A stretch of DNA of 64,000 bases from CAVVGB01 sp963747715 (lineage in GTDB: Bacteria > Actinomycetota > Thermoleophilia > Gaiellales > Gaiellaceae), in contig CAVVGB010000001.1 in the NCBI GenBank assembly GCA_963747715.1, forward strand, positions 186,001 to 250,000, written 5' to 3'. Numbering within the stretch: the first letter of the stretch is position 1; every line of letters begins with the position of its first letter. A model generated the notes under the pieces. It saw nothing but the letters and a program-made list of their open reading frames with translations. It made no database searches and had not been told where the DNA came from. The position numbers and the translations under genes are program-made. This document shows positions 19,743 through 29,380 of the stretch, piece after piece.

Positions 19743-20465
19743 TTAGCCCTCGGTCGTCTGCTGTTCGCCGGCGGCGTCGGCCCCCGGCTCGGCCGGCTCT
19801 TCGGCCGCGCCCTCGGGCTGCTCCTCCGGCGGAACCTCGCCCTCGGCCAGCTCTCCCTCGAGCTCTTCCTCGGTGACCTCGGGCTCCGGCTCCTCGACCT
19901 TGGTGGGCGGCGTCACGTTGGCGAGCACCGCTTCCTGTTCGGTGAGGATCTTGACGCCTTCCGGCACGCGCAGGTCGGAGACGCGCAGGCTGTCGCCGAT
20001 CACCATGTGCGACACGTCGAGCACGAGCCGGTCCGGCACTTCCATCGGCAGCGCCTCGACGGTCACTTCGCGGTTCACCTGGCTGAGCACGCCGCCTTCC
20101 TTGACGCCCTCCGAATCACCCGTAAGCTCGACGACCACCTGCGCGTGGATGGCGCGGTCGAGGCGCACCTCGTGCAGGTCGATATGGAGGAGCCGCGCGC
20201 GCGTGGGGTCGAGCTGGTAGTCCTTCAGCACTGCGTGATGGGGCGTCTGCTTGCCCTCGAGCACGACGTCGAGAATGGCGTGCAGGCCGTGCTCGCCGGT
20301 GAGGACGCGCCGCAGCTCCCGCTCCTCGACGCTGAACGGATGCGCGTCGTTGCCCTCTCCGTAGAGGACGCCCGGAATCCAACCGTCCCCGCGCAGACGC
20401 CGGGACGAGGCGCTCCCGCGCCCGTCGCGTGACTTCACCTGCAACCTGATGCGCTCGCCGGCCAT
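19743..20465 (-). CDS. rplY: Ribosomal protein bL25, CTC/TL5 type
   Basis: The 5S-rRNA-binding protein of the large subunit in its long form. Residues 1-95 are the L25 domain (RDGRGSASSRRLRGDGWIPG...VLYG). The TL5 C-terminal beta domain is about 100-190 (VEALPMEVPDRLVLDVSHMV). An acidic tail rich in Glu, Pro and Ala covers the last 50 residues, typical of actinobacterial CTC proteins. ATG 20,465 is used because it gives the normal MAGERIRLQV start; a TTG at 20,477 also exists. Confidence 0.93.
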   Translation of the reverse strand: MAGERIRLQVKSRDGRGSASSRRLRGDGWIPGVLYGEGNDAHPFSVEERELRRVLTGEHGLHAILDVVLEGKQTPHHAVLKDYQLDPTRARLLHIDLHEVRLDRAIHAQVVVELTGDSEGVKEGGVLSQVNREVTVEALPMEVPDRLVLDVSHMVIGDSLRVSDLRVPEGVKILTEQEAVLANVTPPTKVEEPEPEVTEEELEGELAEGEVPPEEQPEGAAEEPAEPGADAAGEQQTTEG

Positions 20466-20492
20466 GTCGGCCGACAACTGTACCCAAAGCGC

Positions 20493-21557
20493 CTAGAAGA
20501 GCTGATTTCCGCCGGGGAAGAGCGCCGAGACCGACTCGTCGGAGAAGACGTTCTGGATCGTCTCGGCGAGAAGCTGGGAAACGCTCAGGACCTCGATCTT
20601 GTCGGGCTTGTTGAGCGTGTCGATCGGGACGGTGTCGGTCAATGCGATCTCGGCGAGCTGACTCCCGGCCAGCTCGTGGAACCCCTCCGCGGAGACGAGG
20701 CCGTGCGTGGCGCATGCGTACACCTTCGTCGCACCGGCCTCGAGCAGCGCCTCGGCGCCCGCGATCAGCGTGCCGCCGGTGACGATGATGTCGTCGCTCA
20801 TGATCGCGACCTTGTCGCGCACCCGCCCGATCACCTCGGTGACGGCCGCGACGTCGTGCGCGGGCCGGACCTTGTTGAGGATGGCGAGGTCGGAGTCGAG
20901 CATCTCTCCGAACTTTCCCGCGAGCTTCGCGCGACCGGGGTCGGGCGAGACGGCCACGACGCCCTCCCCGTGCAGACCCTTGTCACGGTAGTACTGCGCG
21001 AAGCGCGGCAGCGCCGTCATGTGATCGACCGGGATGGTGAAGAAGCCCTGGATCTGGCCCGCGTGCAGGTCCATCGTCAGCACGCGATGGACACCAGCCG
21101 CCTGCAGGAGCTCGGCCACGAGCTTGGCCGTGATCGGCTCGCGCGGCGAGGACTTCTTGTCCTGGCGCGAGTACGGATACCAGGGCATGACCGCCGTGAT
21201 GCGCGTCGCGGACGCAAGCTTGGCTGCGTCGATCATGATCAGCAGCTCCATCAGGTGGTCGTTCACCGGCGGCGAGCACGACTGCACGATGAAGACGTCG
21301 GCGCCGCGGATCGACTCGCGGTAGCGGCAGTACATCTCGCCGTTGGCGAACGTCTTCAGCTCGACGTCGCCGAGGTCGATCCCGAGGTGCTCGGCGATCT
21401 TCGCGGCGAGGTCCGGGTTCGAGCGCCCGGAGAAGAGCATGAGCTTCCCCGCCGAGCCCGCCTGCGCCCACGGACGCTCGGGCGCGGGTTGCACCGGCTC
21501 GACGGTCTCGAGGCCCGGGATCGGGCGGGCGAGCTCAGTCGTCCCGGTTTCCACCAC
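20493..21557 (-). CDS. prs: Ribose-phosphate diphosphokinase (PRPP synthetase)
   Basis: Makes PRPP from ribose 5-phosphate and ATP for nucleotide, His and Trp synthesis. Motifs: KLMLFSGRSNPDLAAKIAEH, the ATP-binding MPWYPYSRQDKKSSPREPIT, TMDLHAGQIQGFF, and the PRPP loop MSDDIIVTGGTLIAGAEAL. In that loop, valine stands where Prs enzymes usually have aspartate. About 38 residues precede the conserved core, longer than usual. The GTG at 21,557 has aaggag seven bases upstream and overlaps the end of glmU by 23 bases. Function is firm; the N-terminal extension is notable. Confidence 0.93.
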   Translation of the reverse strand: MVETGTTELARPIPGLETVEPVQPAPERPWAQAGSAGKLMLFSGRSNPDLAAKIAEHLGIDLGDVELKTFANGEMYCRYRESIRGADVFIVQSCSPPVNDHLMELLIMIDAAKLASATRITAVMPWYPYSRQDKKSSPREPITAKLVAELLQAAGVHRVLTMDLHAGQIQGFFTIPVDHMTALPRFAQYYRDKGLHGEGVVAVSPDPGRAKLAGKFGEMLDSDLAILNKVRPAHDVAAVTEVIGRVRDKVAIMSDDIIVTGGTLIAGAEALLEAGATKVYACATHGLVSAEGFHELAGSQLAEIALTDTVPIDTLNKPDKIEVLSVSQLLAETIQNVFSDESVSALFPGGNQLF

Positions 21558-22872
21558 GGTAGTTCTCCTTGTTGACCTGCTTCGCTCGGGCGACGGCGAG
21601 CGCTCCCGGCGGGACGTCTTCAGTGATTGTCGATCCGGCTGCGATCCAAGCATGGTCGCCAATTTCCACGGGCGCAACGAAGACATTGTCGCTGCCGGTG
21701 TGGACATCGCGGCCGATCACGGTCCGCTGCTTCTCCTCGTGCTGCTCCGGCCGGTAGTTCGCCGTGATCGCGCCGGCGCCGATATTGGTGCCTTCGCCGA
21801 TCTCGGCGTCCCCGATGTAGGAGAGGTGTGGCACCTTGACGCGCTCCCCGAGCGTCGAGTTCTTCACCTCGACGAAAGCCCCCACCTTGGCCTCCGCCCC
21901 GATGGTGGCGCCCGGACGCAGGTAGGCGAAGGGGCCGACGACCGCCCCGGGCCCGATCTCCGAGTCGAGGACGACGACGTGCGGACCGACCTCGGCGCCG
22001 GTGCGAACGATCGTCCGTCCGCGCAGCACCGTGAACGGATGAATGACCGCGTCGGCCTCGATCTCGACGTCGGCCTCGATCCACGTCGTCCCCGGGTCCA
22101 CGACGGTCACGCCCGCGAGCATGTGCTCGCGGACGATGCGCTCGCGAAGCGCTGCCGCAGCTTGCGCAAGGTCGTCCCGGGTGTTCACGCCGTCACCGGC
22201 AAGGGGGTCCGGCGCACGGTATACAGCAGCGCGGCGCCCGTCCGCCACCAGATGGCCGACGGCGTCGGTCAGATAGAGCTCGCCCTGCGCATTCGAGGAG
22301 TCGAGCCGCTCGAGGGCCTTCCACAGATCCGCTGCGGCAAAGACGTACGTAGACGCGTTGAGCTCGGTGACCGCCAGCTGGTCGGGCGTGGCGTCGCGTT
22401 CCTCGACGATGGCCGAGACCTCACCCTTCTCGTCCCGGAGGATGCGGCCGTAGGGGCGGGGGCCGTCGGGCTCGACCGAGAGCACCGTCACGCCGGCTCC
22501 CTCGCGCCGATGCGAGGCCAGGAGATCCTCGAGCACGCCGCTCGTGATAAGCGGGGCGTCGCCGGCGACGACGAGCACGTCGCCGTCGAACCCGTCGAGG
22601 CACTCGCGCGCCGCGGCGACCGCGTCGCCCGTGCCTCGCGGCTCGCGTTGCACGGCGAGCTCGACGGCGGCAGGGAGCGATTGCGCCAGCTCCGCCTCGC
22701 TCTCCGGCGAGACGACGACGACGAAACGGGCCGGCGCGAGCGGCGCAACCGCGTCGACCACCCAGTCGAGCAGGCGGCGCCCGAGCAGCGGGTGCAGGTG
22801 CTTCGGCCGGCTCGACTTCATACGCGTCCCCAGGCCAGCGGCCATGACGACTGCTGCGAGGTCCTGGGTCAC
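21535..22872 (-). CDS. glmU: Bifunctional GlmU (uridyltransferase / acetyltransferase)
   Basis: Makes UDP-GlcNAc, the precursor of peptidoglycan, in two steps. The 445-aa protein has the N-terminal pyrophosphorylase signature AVVMAAGLGTRMKSSRPKHL with the catalytic R and K, then VVAGDAPLI. The C-terminal left-handed beta-helix has hexad repeats (VVGPFAYLRPGATIGAEAKV) and HLSYIGDAEIGEGTNIGAGA. Gene order glmU-prs-rplY-pth is the actinobacterial norm. A tRNA-Gln gene lies just upstream on the same strand. Confidence 0.95.
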   Translation of the reverse strand: MTQDLAAVVMAAGLGTRMKSSRPKHLHPLLGRRLLDWVVDAVAPLAPARFVVVVSPESEAELAQSLPAAVELAVQREPRGTGDAVAAARECLDGFDGDVLVVAGDAPLITSGVLEDLLASHRREGAGVTVLSVEPDGPRPYGRILRDEKGEVSAIVEERDATPDQLAVTELNASTYVFAAADLWKALERLDSSNAQGELYLTDAVGHLVADGRRAAVYRAPDPLAGDGVNTRDDLAQAAAALRERIVREHMLAGVTVVDPGTTWIEADVEIEADAVIHPFTVLRGRTIVRTGAEVGPHVVVLDSEIGPGAVVGPFAYLRPGATIGAEAKVGAFVEVKNSTLGERVKVPHLSYIGDAEIGEGTNIGAGAITANYRPEQHEEKQRTVIGRDVHTGSDNVFVAPVEIGDHAWIAAGSTITEDVPPGALAVARAKQVNKENYRGGNRDD

Positions 22873-22888
22873 GAGGGAAGAGTCAGTG

Positions 22889-22959
22889 CTGGGGCGGGAG
22901 GATTCGAACCTCCGGTCACGGGACCAAAACCCGCTGCCTTACCGCTTGGCTACGCCCCA
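22889..22959 (-). tRNA. tRNA-Gln (anticodon TTG)
   Basis: Read on the minus strand, the acceptor arm tggggcg pairs with cgcccca, with discriminator G. The D arm holds gccaagcggtaaggc. The anticodon arm agcgggttttggtcccg gives a loop with anticodon TTG. The T arm is ggaggttcgaatcctcc. CCA is not encoded. All four stems pair. Confidence 0.95.
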
Positions 22960-22982
22960 TCGGTGGGCACGAGAGATGTTAC

Positions 22983-23345
22983 CTAGCGCCGGTCGAGGAA
23001 CAGGATGACGCCGACGATGATGAGGACGGCGACCAGCGCGACGATCACGAGCGTCCCGACGATCACGACGATGATCGGGATGAACACCGGCAGGACCTGC
23101 GACATCGCCGCCGTCCACGAGACCTGGCGCACCGTGTCGTGGCGCGACTTGCGCCCTATGAAGATGTAGAAGGCGAACACGACCGCCGCGATCGCGAGCA
23201 CGGGGAACCAGTCGAGGAGATCGATCGGCGGCAGGATCAAGAGCGTCTCGACGACCGCGATCGCAAAGGCGATGCGCAGCCGTCGCGCCCGCAACCACCG
23301 TCCCGCACGCGTCGTTCGGTGCTCGATGACGGGATAGGTGGTCAT
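22983..23345 (-). CDS. Membrane protein of unknown function
   Basis: 120 residues with at least three hydrophobic segments: about 25-42 (IAFAIAVVETLLILPPIDLL), 46-64 (WFPVLAIAAVVFAFYIFIG), and a long, very hydrophobic C-terminal stretch (VLPVFIPIIVVIVGTLVIVA, then VAVLIIVGVILFLDRR). It lies nine bases after ispE and is probably co-transcribed with it. No family recognised. The long valine and isoleucine run could span the membrane twice. Confidence 0.65.
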   Translation of the reverse strand: MTTYPVIEHRTTRAGRWLRARRLRIAFAIAVVETLLILPPIDLLDWFPVLAIAAVVFAFYIFIGRKSRHDTVRQVSWTAAMSQVLPVFIPIIVVIVGTLVIVALVAVLIIVGVILFLDRR

Positions 23346-23354
23346 GCGGCGAAC

Positions 23355-24187
23355 CTACCAGACGGGTGCGGTGACCCAGACGCGCGCGCGGAGGCGCAGT
23401 CGCCGCGCGGCGGCGGCCGCATGCTCGCGGCGATGGAAGAGCCCGTAGACGGCCGGCCCCGAGCCGGACACGTCGGCGCGAAACGCGCCGCGCTCGCGCA
23501 ACTCCGCCACGAGCGGCGCGCTCCCGTCCGTGGCGGCGGCGAGGTCGTTCGGAGGGAAGGCGGCGAAGTCGCGCGGCCGCCGGCACGCAGCCAGCGCGTC
23601 GAGGAGCGCGGCCTTGCGCTCGGCGAACCCCGCGGCGCCCGCCGATCTCGTCGAAGCGGCCGTACACCGCCCCCGTTCCCTCCTTTGCGTGCACGGCGCG
23701 GCAGCGCGACGAGAACCCAGTAGTCCTGCGGCAGCTCGAGCGGCGAGAGGCGCTCGCCGCCGCCTTGCGCGAGCTTCGGCCCAGGCGCCAGGAAGAAGGG
23801 GACGTCGGCACCGAGCGTTGCCGCGAGCTCGTGCAGGGCCGTTTCGCCCAGCGGCTCGGGCAAGGTCTCGTTCGCAAGGACGAGCGCGGCGGCGGCGTCG
23901 GCGCTCCCGCCGCCGAGCCCGGCGGCGACCGGGATGCGCTTGCGCAGGCGCACGCGCCACGCGGGCGAGCCGCCGGCCGTCCGCGCGACCGCGGTCAGCG
24001 CGGAGCGCACGAGCGTGTCCTCGTTGAACCCCTCGACCTCGAGCGTCGCGGCGGGCTCGAGCTCGATCCGATCGCAGATGTCGATGCGCTGGAGGACCGT
24101 GACGACCTCGTGACGCCCGTCCTCTTGCGGCTCGCCGACGACGAGCGCGAGGTTGATCTTCGCCGCGACCGGCGCCGTCTTCTTCAC
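23355..24187 (-). CDS. ispE: 4-diphosphocytidyl-2-C-methyl-D-erythritol kinase, two frameshifts
   Basis: Phosphorylates CDP-methylerythritol in the non-mevalonate isoprenoid pathway. The N-terminal half shows AKINLALVVGEPQEDGRHEV, the GHMP-kinase ATP motif IPVAAGLGGGSADAAAALVL and the catalytic Asp. The C-terminal half shows AVHAKEGTGAVYGRFDEIGG and VSGSGPAVYGLF (motif III). Two +1 insertions, near 23,640 and 23,700, break the frame; both sides are conserved, so I join them. The GTG start overlaps the rsmA stop (GTGA). The enzyme is normally essential, so the breaks are probably error. Confidence 0.9.
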
Positions 24188-24973
24188 GCGACGAGCTCGG
24201 CCAGCCGGATGAACTCGTCGGGCACCAGGGTCTCGGCGCGCGCGCCGGGCGGATGTCCGATCTCTGCGAGCGCAGCGTCAGCGTCGTCGCGCTTCGAGAC
24301 GCCCGGCGAGCGCGAGCGAGTTCGCGAGCGTCTTGCGGCGATGCGAGAACGCCGCCTGCACGACCCGCTTGACCCGCGCGAACTCGGGCCCCCACGTGCG
24401 CCGCCGCCGGAAGGCCACGAGCGCCGAGTCCACGTTCGGCGGAGGTCGGAAGACGGTTCTCGAAACGGGATGGAAGCCGGTGCGCTCGGCCGTGAGCTGG
24501 ACGAGCACGGACACCGCCCCGTAGCTCTTCGTTCCCGGCTTCGCGAAGAAGCGGTCGGCCACTTCGCGCTGCACCATCACGCACCAGAGCTGGACGGTTG
24601 GCAGGCCGTCGAGGCTCTCGGCGACGAGCGGGGTCGCGACGTTGTAGGGCAGGTTGGCGACGAACTTCGTCGGTTCCGGCCGGAGGTCCGCGAGCGGGAG
24701 CTCCAGGGCATCGCCGAAGACGAGGTCGACGTTCTTCCTCGTCGCGAAGAGCTGGCGCAGGTGCGGCTCGAGGCTCCAGTCGATCTCGACGGCGTGGACG
24801 AACGACGCCTCGTCGGCGAGAAGGCGGGTGAGGACACCGAGACCGGGGCCGACCTCGAGCACGACGTCGTCCCGGGAGAGCTCCGCCAGGCGGCCGGCCA
24901 CCCGGACGATGTTCTCGTCCACCAGGAAGTGCTGGCCGAGCGCGCGCTTCTGCCGAAAGGGAAGGCGGATCAC
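24184..24973 (-). CDS. rsmA: 16S rRNA dimethyladenosine transferase, one frameshift
   Basis: KsgA/RsmA dimethylates two adjacent adenosines near the 3' end of 16S rRNA. Motifs: KRALGQHFLVDENIVRVAGR, the SAM-binding VVLEVGPGLGVLTRLLADEA, and the catalytic FVANLPYNVATPLVAESLDG. The frame breaks near 24,303 by a +1 insertion in a G run. The restored end includes ALAEIGHPPGARAETLVPDE and FIRLAELVA. It overlaps tatD upstream (ATGA) and ispE downstream (GTGA). The order tatD-rsmA-ispE is standard. Confidence 0.92.
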
Positions 24974-25716
24974 GGCAGGCCGAACGCTGCCGTGGCGTTC
25001 TCGTCGATCACGCGCGCGAGAACCTCGGGCTTCTCGCCTCGCGCCTCGGCCAGGACCTCGAGCGTGTGCATGACGTTGGCCGGCTCGTTCCGCTTGCCGC
25101 GGACCGCCTGTGGCGCGAGGTACGGACTGTCCGTCTCGGCCAAGAGCCGCTGCGACGGAATCTTTTCGGCGACATTGCGCAACTCACTCGCCTTCGGGTA
25201 CGTGACGTTGCCGGCGAAGGAGACGTAATAGCCACGCTCGACGGCCGACCAGTAAAGAAACGGATCGGAGAAACAATGGAGCACCACGGTCCCCCCGAAG
25301 CCGGCGAGCGTCTCGGCGACTTCCTTCGCAGTTTCTCGACAATGGATGACGACGGGCATCCCGCAGTCCTCGGCGAGCGAAAGGTGGGCGTGAAAGAGGC
25401 GCCTCTGCTCTTCGATGATGTCCCAACCACGGTAGAAGTCGAGACCCGTCTCGCCTACGGCGACCGCCTTGTCGTGGGAGAGGAGCTCCCGCAGCTCGGC
25501 CAGGTCGCGGTCGTTCGCCTGTCCCGCCGAATTGGGATGGATGCCGAGCGCGGCGTAGACGCCTTCCTCGCGCTCGCAGATGGCCAGGGTCTCGCGGCAC
25601 GAGTCGAGATCCGTGCCGACGGAGATGACGCGCGTGACTCCAGCTACACGCGCGCGCGCGAGGACCGCGCCGACGTCGCCGTCGCAGGCGTCGAGGTGCG
25701 CGTGAGTGTCGATCAC
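24970..25716 (-). CDS. tatD: TatD-family metal-dependent deoxyribonuclease
   Basis: A TIM-barrel hydrolase of the amidohydrolase superfamily acting on DNA. The 248-aa protein begins MIDTHAHLDACDGDVGAVLA with the HxH metal motif. It has GETGLDFYRGWD with the bridging glutamate, MPVVIHCRETAKEVAETLAG, TVVLHCFSD with a metal histidine, and LLAETDSPYLAPQAVRGKRN with the catalytic aspartate. It lies between metG and rsmA, a common operon. No frame break. Confidence 0.93.
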   Translation of the reverse strand: MIDTHAHLDACDGDVGAVLARARVAGVTRVISVGTDLDSCRETLAICEREEGVYAALGIHPNSAGQANDRDLAELRELLSHDKAVAVGETGLDFYRGWDIIEEQRRLFHAHLSLAEDCGMPVVIHCRETAKEVAETLAGFGGTVVLHCFSDPFLYWSAVERGYYVSFAGNVTYPKASELRNVAEKIPSQRLLAETDSPYLAPQAVRGKRNEPANVMHTLEVLAEARGEKPEVLARVIDENATAAFGLP

Positions 25717-25723
25717 GGAGTGT

Positions 25724-27245
25724 TCAGGCCGCTTCGCTCGACTCGATGCGCGGGAAGAGCGGCTGCGCCGGCTCGATGCCGTCGGCGGCCTCGGCCACGC
25801 CGGGGCGGAGGCGGTCCCACGAGTAGTCGAGCGGCTGGCCGAGCGCGCTCAGGATGCGCTCCGACGTGTCCGGAAGATATGCGTGGACGGCGATCGCGAT
25901 CGCGCACAGGCCGTCGACGAGGTCGTAGAGGACGCGGTCGAGGTCGGCGGAGCGCGCGTCGTCCTTCGCAAGCTGCCACGGCGCCGTGTCTTCGACGTAG
26001 CGGTTGAGCTCGCGGACGAGCTGCCAGATCGAATCGAGAGCACCGGTGAGATCGAACTCGTCGAGGCCGCGCGCGACGCCGTCCCGAAGCGCGTCGACCT
26101 GCCACGGCGGCTCTCCCGGCGTGCGCCGAGACGTCCGCCGCGATAGCGGGCGACCATCGCCGTCGTTCGCGACAGGAGATTGCCGAGGTCGTTGCCGAGC
26201 TCGCGCTCGTAGCGTTCGTGCAGGCCCTCGACGGAGATGGTGCCGTCCTGGCCAAACGACACGGCGCGGAAGAGGTAGAAGCGCACCGCGTCGACGCCGT
26301 ACACGTCGATCAGTTCGAGCGGGTCGACGACGTTGCCGATCGACTTCGACATCTTCTGATCGTCGCGAAGGAGATAACCGTGGACGAAGAGACGGCGCGG
26401 CACGTCGTAGCCGGCGGCCAGGAGGAGCGCCGGCCAGATGACGCAGTGGAACTTGAGGATGTCCTTGGCGAGCATGTGCCGCGCGGGCCAGAAGCGCGGA
26501 CGTAGGTCCTCGCCCTTCCGCGCGTAGGTGAGCGCGCTGACGTAGTTGATGAGCGCGTCCACCCACACGTAGATGACCTGGCTGTCGTCCCACGGGACCG
26601 GCAACGCCCCAACGCTGCGACGCACGGCTGACGCTGATGTCCTGGAGCCCTTGCTCGATGAAGCTCCGCGCCTCGTTGGAGCGAAAGCGCGGCAGCACGA
26701 AGTCCGGACGCTCGTCGTAGAGCGCGAGCAGACGGTCGGCGTACGCGGACAGGCGGAAGAAGTAGTTCTTCTCCTCGACGTACTCCGGGACGGTGCCGTG
26801 CTGCGGGCAGCGCCCGTCGACGAGCTCGGCCTCGCTGTAGAAGGCCTCGCACGAGAAGCAGTAGAGGCCGGCGTACGTGCCCTCGTAGATCTCGCCGCGG
26901 TCGTAGATCGCCTGCAGGAACTCCTGGACCACGCGTTCGTGCTCGGGATCCGTCGTGCGGATGAAGAAGTCGTTCGTCGCGTTCACCCGCTCGGGGAGCT
27001 CGCGCCAGTGAGCCGCCATCTGCATCCACGAAGGCACGGGGCTCGAGGCCCTTTTCCTCGGCGGCGCGGGCGATCTTCGAGCCGTGCTCGTCGGTGCCCG
27101 TCAGGAAGAACGTCTCCTCCCCCCGCTGGCGCCGGTGGCGGGCGAGGATGTCGGTCGCGATGGTCGTGTAGGCGTGGCCCACGTGGGGCGTCGAATTGAC
27201 GTAGTAGATGGGCGTCGTGAGGTAGTAGCTCACCGCGGCAATCAT
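25724..27245 (-). CDS. metG: Methionyl-tRNA synthetase, three frameshifts
   Basis: Charges tRNA-Met. Motifs: LTTPIYYVNSTPHVGHAYTT with the HIGH-type signature (HVGH), a zinc knuckle LYCFSCEAFYSEAELVDGRC PQHG, VIYVWVDALINYVSALTYAR, and KMSKSIGNVVDPLEL as the KMSKS loop. The C-terminal part is the anticodon-binding helical domain (DDARSADLDRVLYDLVDGLC). The frame breaks near 27,022 and 26,602 (+1 each) and near 26,120 (+2 or -1). All parts are conserved. An essential single-copy gene should not carry three real frameshifts. Confidence 0.92.
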
Positions 27246-27343
27246 ACGGAGGCCCTCTCCTCATTCCGCCTGGCGGTTTCCGATCTTGCTGCCTCGGGGA
27301 ATCACCGAAGCGAGCGAGCCGAGAGGGGCGTCCTACCACGACT

Positions 27344-27630
27344 ATGGGAGCGCGAGCAGCGTTGCGGGCGGCCTCTTCGCAGGCCCACCTGAAGACCACA
27401 GGCATCGTCCGCCACGTGGACGAGCTCGGTCGCATCGTGATCCCGATCGAGATCCGGAAGCGCCTGGGCCTCGGCGAGAAGGACCCGCTCGAGATCTCGG
27501 TCCATGACGACGTGATCATGCTGGCTCGCGCCTGAGTCGTCCTGCGTCTTCTGCGGCGCCGAGGAGACGGCTGCGCGAGCATCGCGGCCGTGCCGTGTGC
27601 GGCGCCTGCGTCACGGACCTGTCTGCGTAG
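27344..27630 (+). CDS. AbrB-type transition-state regulator with C-terminal CxxC pairs, two frameshifts
   Basis: A SpoVT/AbrB swapped-hairpin DNA-binding protein. The core is KTTGIVRHVDELGRIVIPIE followed by IRKRLGLGEKDPLEISVHDD and VIMLAR, very close to Bacillus AbrB. With two +1 breaks repaired (near 27,530 and 27,595) the C-terminus reads ESSCVFCGAEETAARASRP then AVCGACVTDLSA, giving four cysteines in two CxxC pairs. This matches the ACIFCG region of AbrB, with an extra pair that could bind zinc. It is divergent from metG across 98 bp. The ATG at 27,344 adds about 15 residues before the core; a shorter start is possible. Confidence 0.78.
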
Positions 27631-28496
27631 GCCCGCAGCCAGCACGCCCGATCCGAACAGGACGACGAGCAGCGCCCACGTCTCCGCCGCAGGAGCGCCC
27701 CGGTGCGGCGGACGCCGACGCGCTTCGCGACGCTCGCGTACGCACGCGCAGGCACCGCTTGCCACCGCGACCGCTTCGCCAGCGCTCGCGCACTTCGCCC
27801 CGCGCCCACGCTCGCGGTGACCGACTCGCCTCCTTTCGCGGCGCCCGGCGCGTAAGGGCGTGGACGGCAGGACGCCGCTCACGCTTCGCGCGGCCCTCGC
27901 CCGCGGCTCAGGCGCGGCGCGTTCCTCCCCGCGGTTGACCGTCTCGGCCGACCCGTCGACCGAAGCGGCCTTGCCGCCGGACTTCGGCGCAGCCGAACCT
28001 GCGGCAGGCTCAGCCGGCGGAGGTGAAGCGGGTCGCCCCGGAAGGAACGCGAGCGGATCGACGTACCCGTGCTCGTCGGCGGCGATGCGCACGCCGAGGT
28101 GAACGTGCGGCGCGCCGAGCTCGGCCTGCCCGGTCGAGCCGACCGTGCCGACGAGCGGCACCTTCCTGCACGGCAGCACCTCGCCCGACGGCGAGTGAGC
28201 CGAGGTGTACGAGCGTGGCGGAGTAGCCGTCGGCGGTTCGAATGGCGATGGTGAGCCCGCCGCCGGGAGTGCTCCCGGCGAACGTGACCGTTCCGCCCGC
28301 CGGCGCGACGACGGTTCGCGCCGACGGACGCGCCGATGTCGGCGCCGCGATGCTGACCGCCGGCGTACGGATTGCCGCGGTCGAATGCGAATGGTCTCAG
28401 CACCGGCCCACTCACGGGCCAGGTCCAGGCGAGCGCGGGCGACACGCAGACCTGGAACGCGAGGAGGACCGGAAGCAAGGCCAGGATGCGTTTCAT
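27611..28496 (-). CDS. Secreted M23-family metallopeptidase, frameshifted, 3' end uncertain
   Basis: An LytM-type peptidoglycan endopeptidase or amidase activator. A signal peptide (LALLPVLLAFQVCVSPALAW) is followed by the M23 domain: TWPVSGPVLRPFAFDRGNPY, AGGQHRGADIGASVGA with the first zinc ligands, and GAPHVHLGVRIAADEHGYVD with the HxH motif. Two +1 breaks, near 28,312 and 28,165, interrupt the domain. The C-terminal part is Pro/Ala/Arg-rich and ends with a probable membrane helix (ALLVVLFGSGVLAAGL). The end is uncertain; the stop at 27,611 needs one more indel and would overlap abrB by 20 bases. Confidence 0.72.
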
Positions 28497-28572
28497 GCCT
28501 GCCTCCTCCTCGTTGTCTCAGTTGGAAACGAACGGCGACCGTAGCAAGCGGGTCGGACGTTGTCAACGCTGA

Positions 28573-29380
28573 CTACAGCGAAGAGCGGTACAGCTCGTTG
28601 CGCGACAGGCCGGTGAGACGCGCCACGATGTCGGCGGCACGACGGCGTGGCACTCCGGCGGCCACCAGCTCTGCGACCGCGGCCATGCCGTCGCCGCTCG
28701 CGTCTGCCTTGCCCGCGCGGCCGGCACCGATCACGAGCGTCACCTCGCCCTTCGGCGGTTCCGCGAACCGCGCGGCCACGTCGCCGGCGGTGCCGCGCAC
28801 GACTTCCTCGAAGCGCTTCGTCAGCTCCCGGCAAACGGCGACCGGCCGCCCGGGGTCGAAAGAGGCGAGGCTCGCGAGGCTCGCCGGCAAGCGTTGCGGC
28901 GACTCGAACGCGACGACGGGCCAGCTCCACCCGGCCGTCTCCTCCCACAGCGACTCGCGGCCGCGCGCGGTGCGCGGCAGGTAGCCGACGAACGCGTAGC
29001 GCTCGCCGACCAGGCCGCTCGCGACGAGCGCCGTCTCCACGGCTGAGGGGCCCGGGAGCACCGTCACCTCGAAGCCCTTCTCGAGCGCCGCCGCGACGAC
29101 GCGAGCCCCAGGATCGTTGACGCCGGGAAGCCCGGCGTCGCTCACGAGCGCAACCCGCTCGCCGGCCTCGAGGCGCGTGATGACCTCACCGACGCGGCGC
29201 GCCTCGTTGTGACGGTGGTAGCTGACGAGCCGCGCGGCCGACCCCGTGGCGATCGAGGAGCGTCTTCGTCCGGCGCGTGTCCTCGCAGAGGACGACGTCG
29301 GCTTCGCCGAGCTCGCGCAGGACCCTGAGCGTGACGTCTTCGAGGTTCCCGATCGGCGTCGGGCAGACGACGAGCGTCAC
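28573..29380 (-). CDS. rsmI: 16S rRNA 2'-O-ribose C1402 methyltransferase RsmI, one frameshift
   Basis: Methylates C1402 of 16S rRNA in the decoding centre. Motifs: TLVVCPTPIGNLEDVTLRVL, ADVVLCEDTRRTKTLLDRHG, ALVSDAGLPGVNDPGARVVA, FEVTVLPGPSAVETALVASG and AFVGYLPR. A +1 insertion near 29,240 separates the first 55 residues from the rest. After repair the reading passes through ARLVSYHRHNEARRVGEVIT, the expected substrate loop. GTG 29,380 overlaps the ROK gene stop (GTGA). Confidence 0.9.

Noticed and set aside
27631..27830. A further copy of the 170-bp repeat
   Set aside because: Some similar GC-rich words (gcttcgcgacgctcgcgtacg) occur, but the ends, length and core words are missing and the stretch is the tail of the M23 gene.
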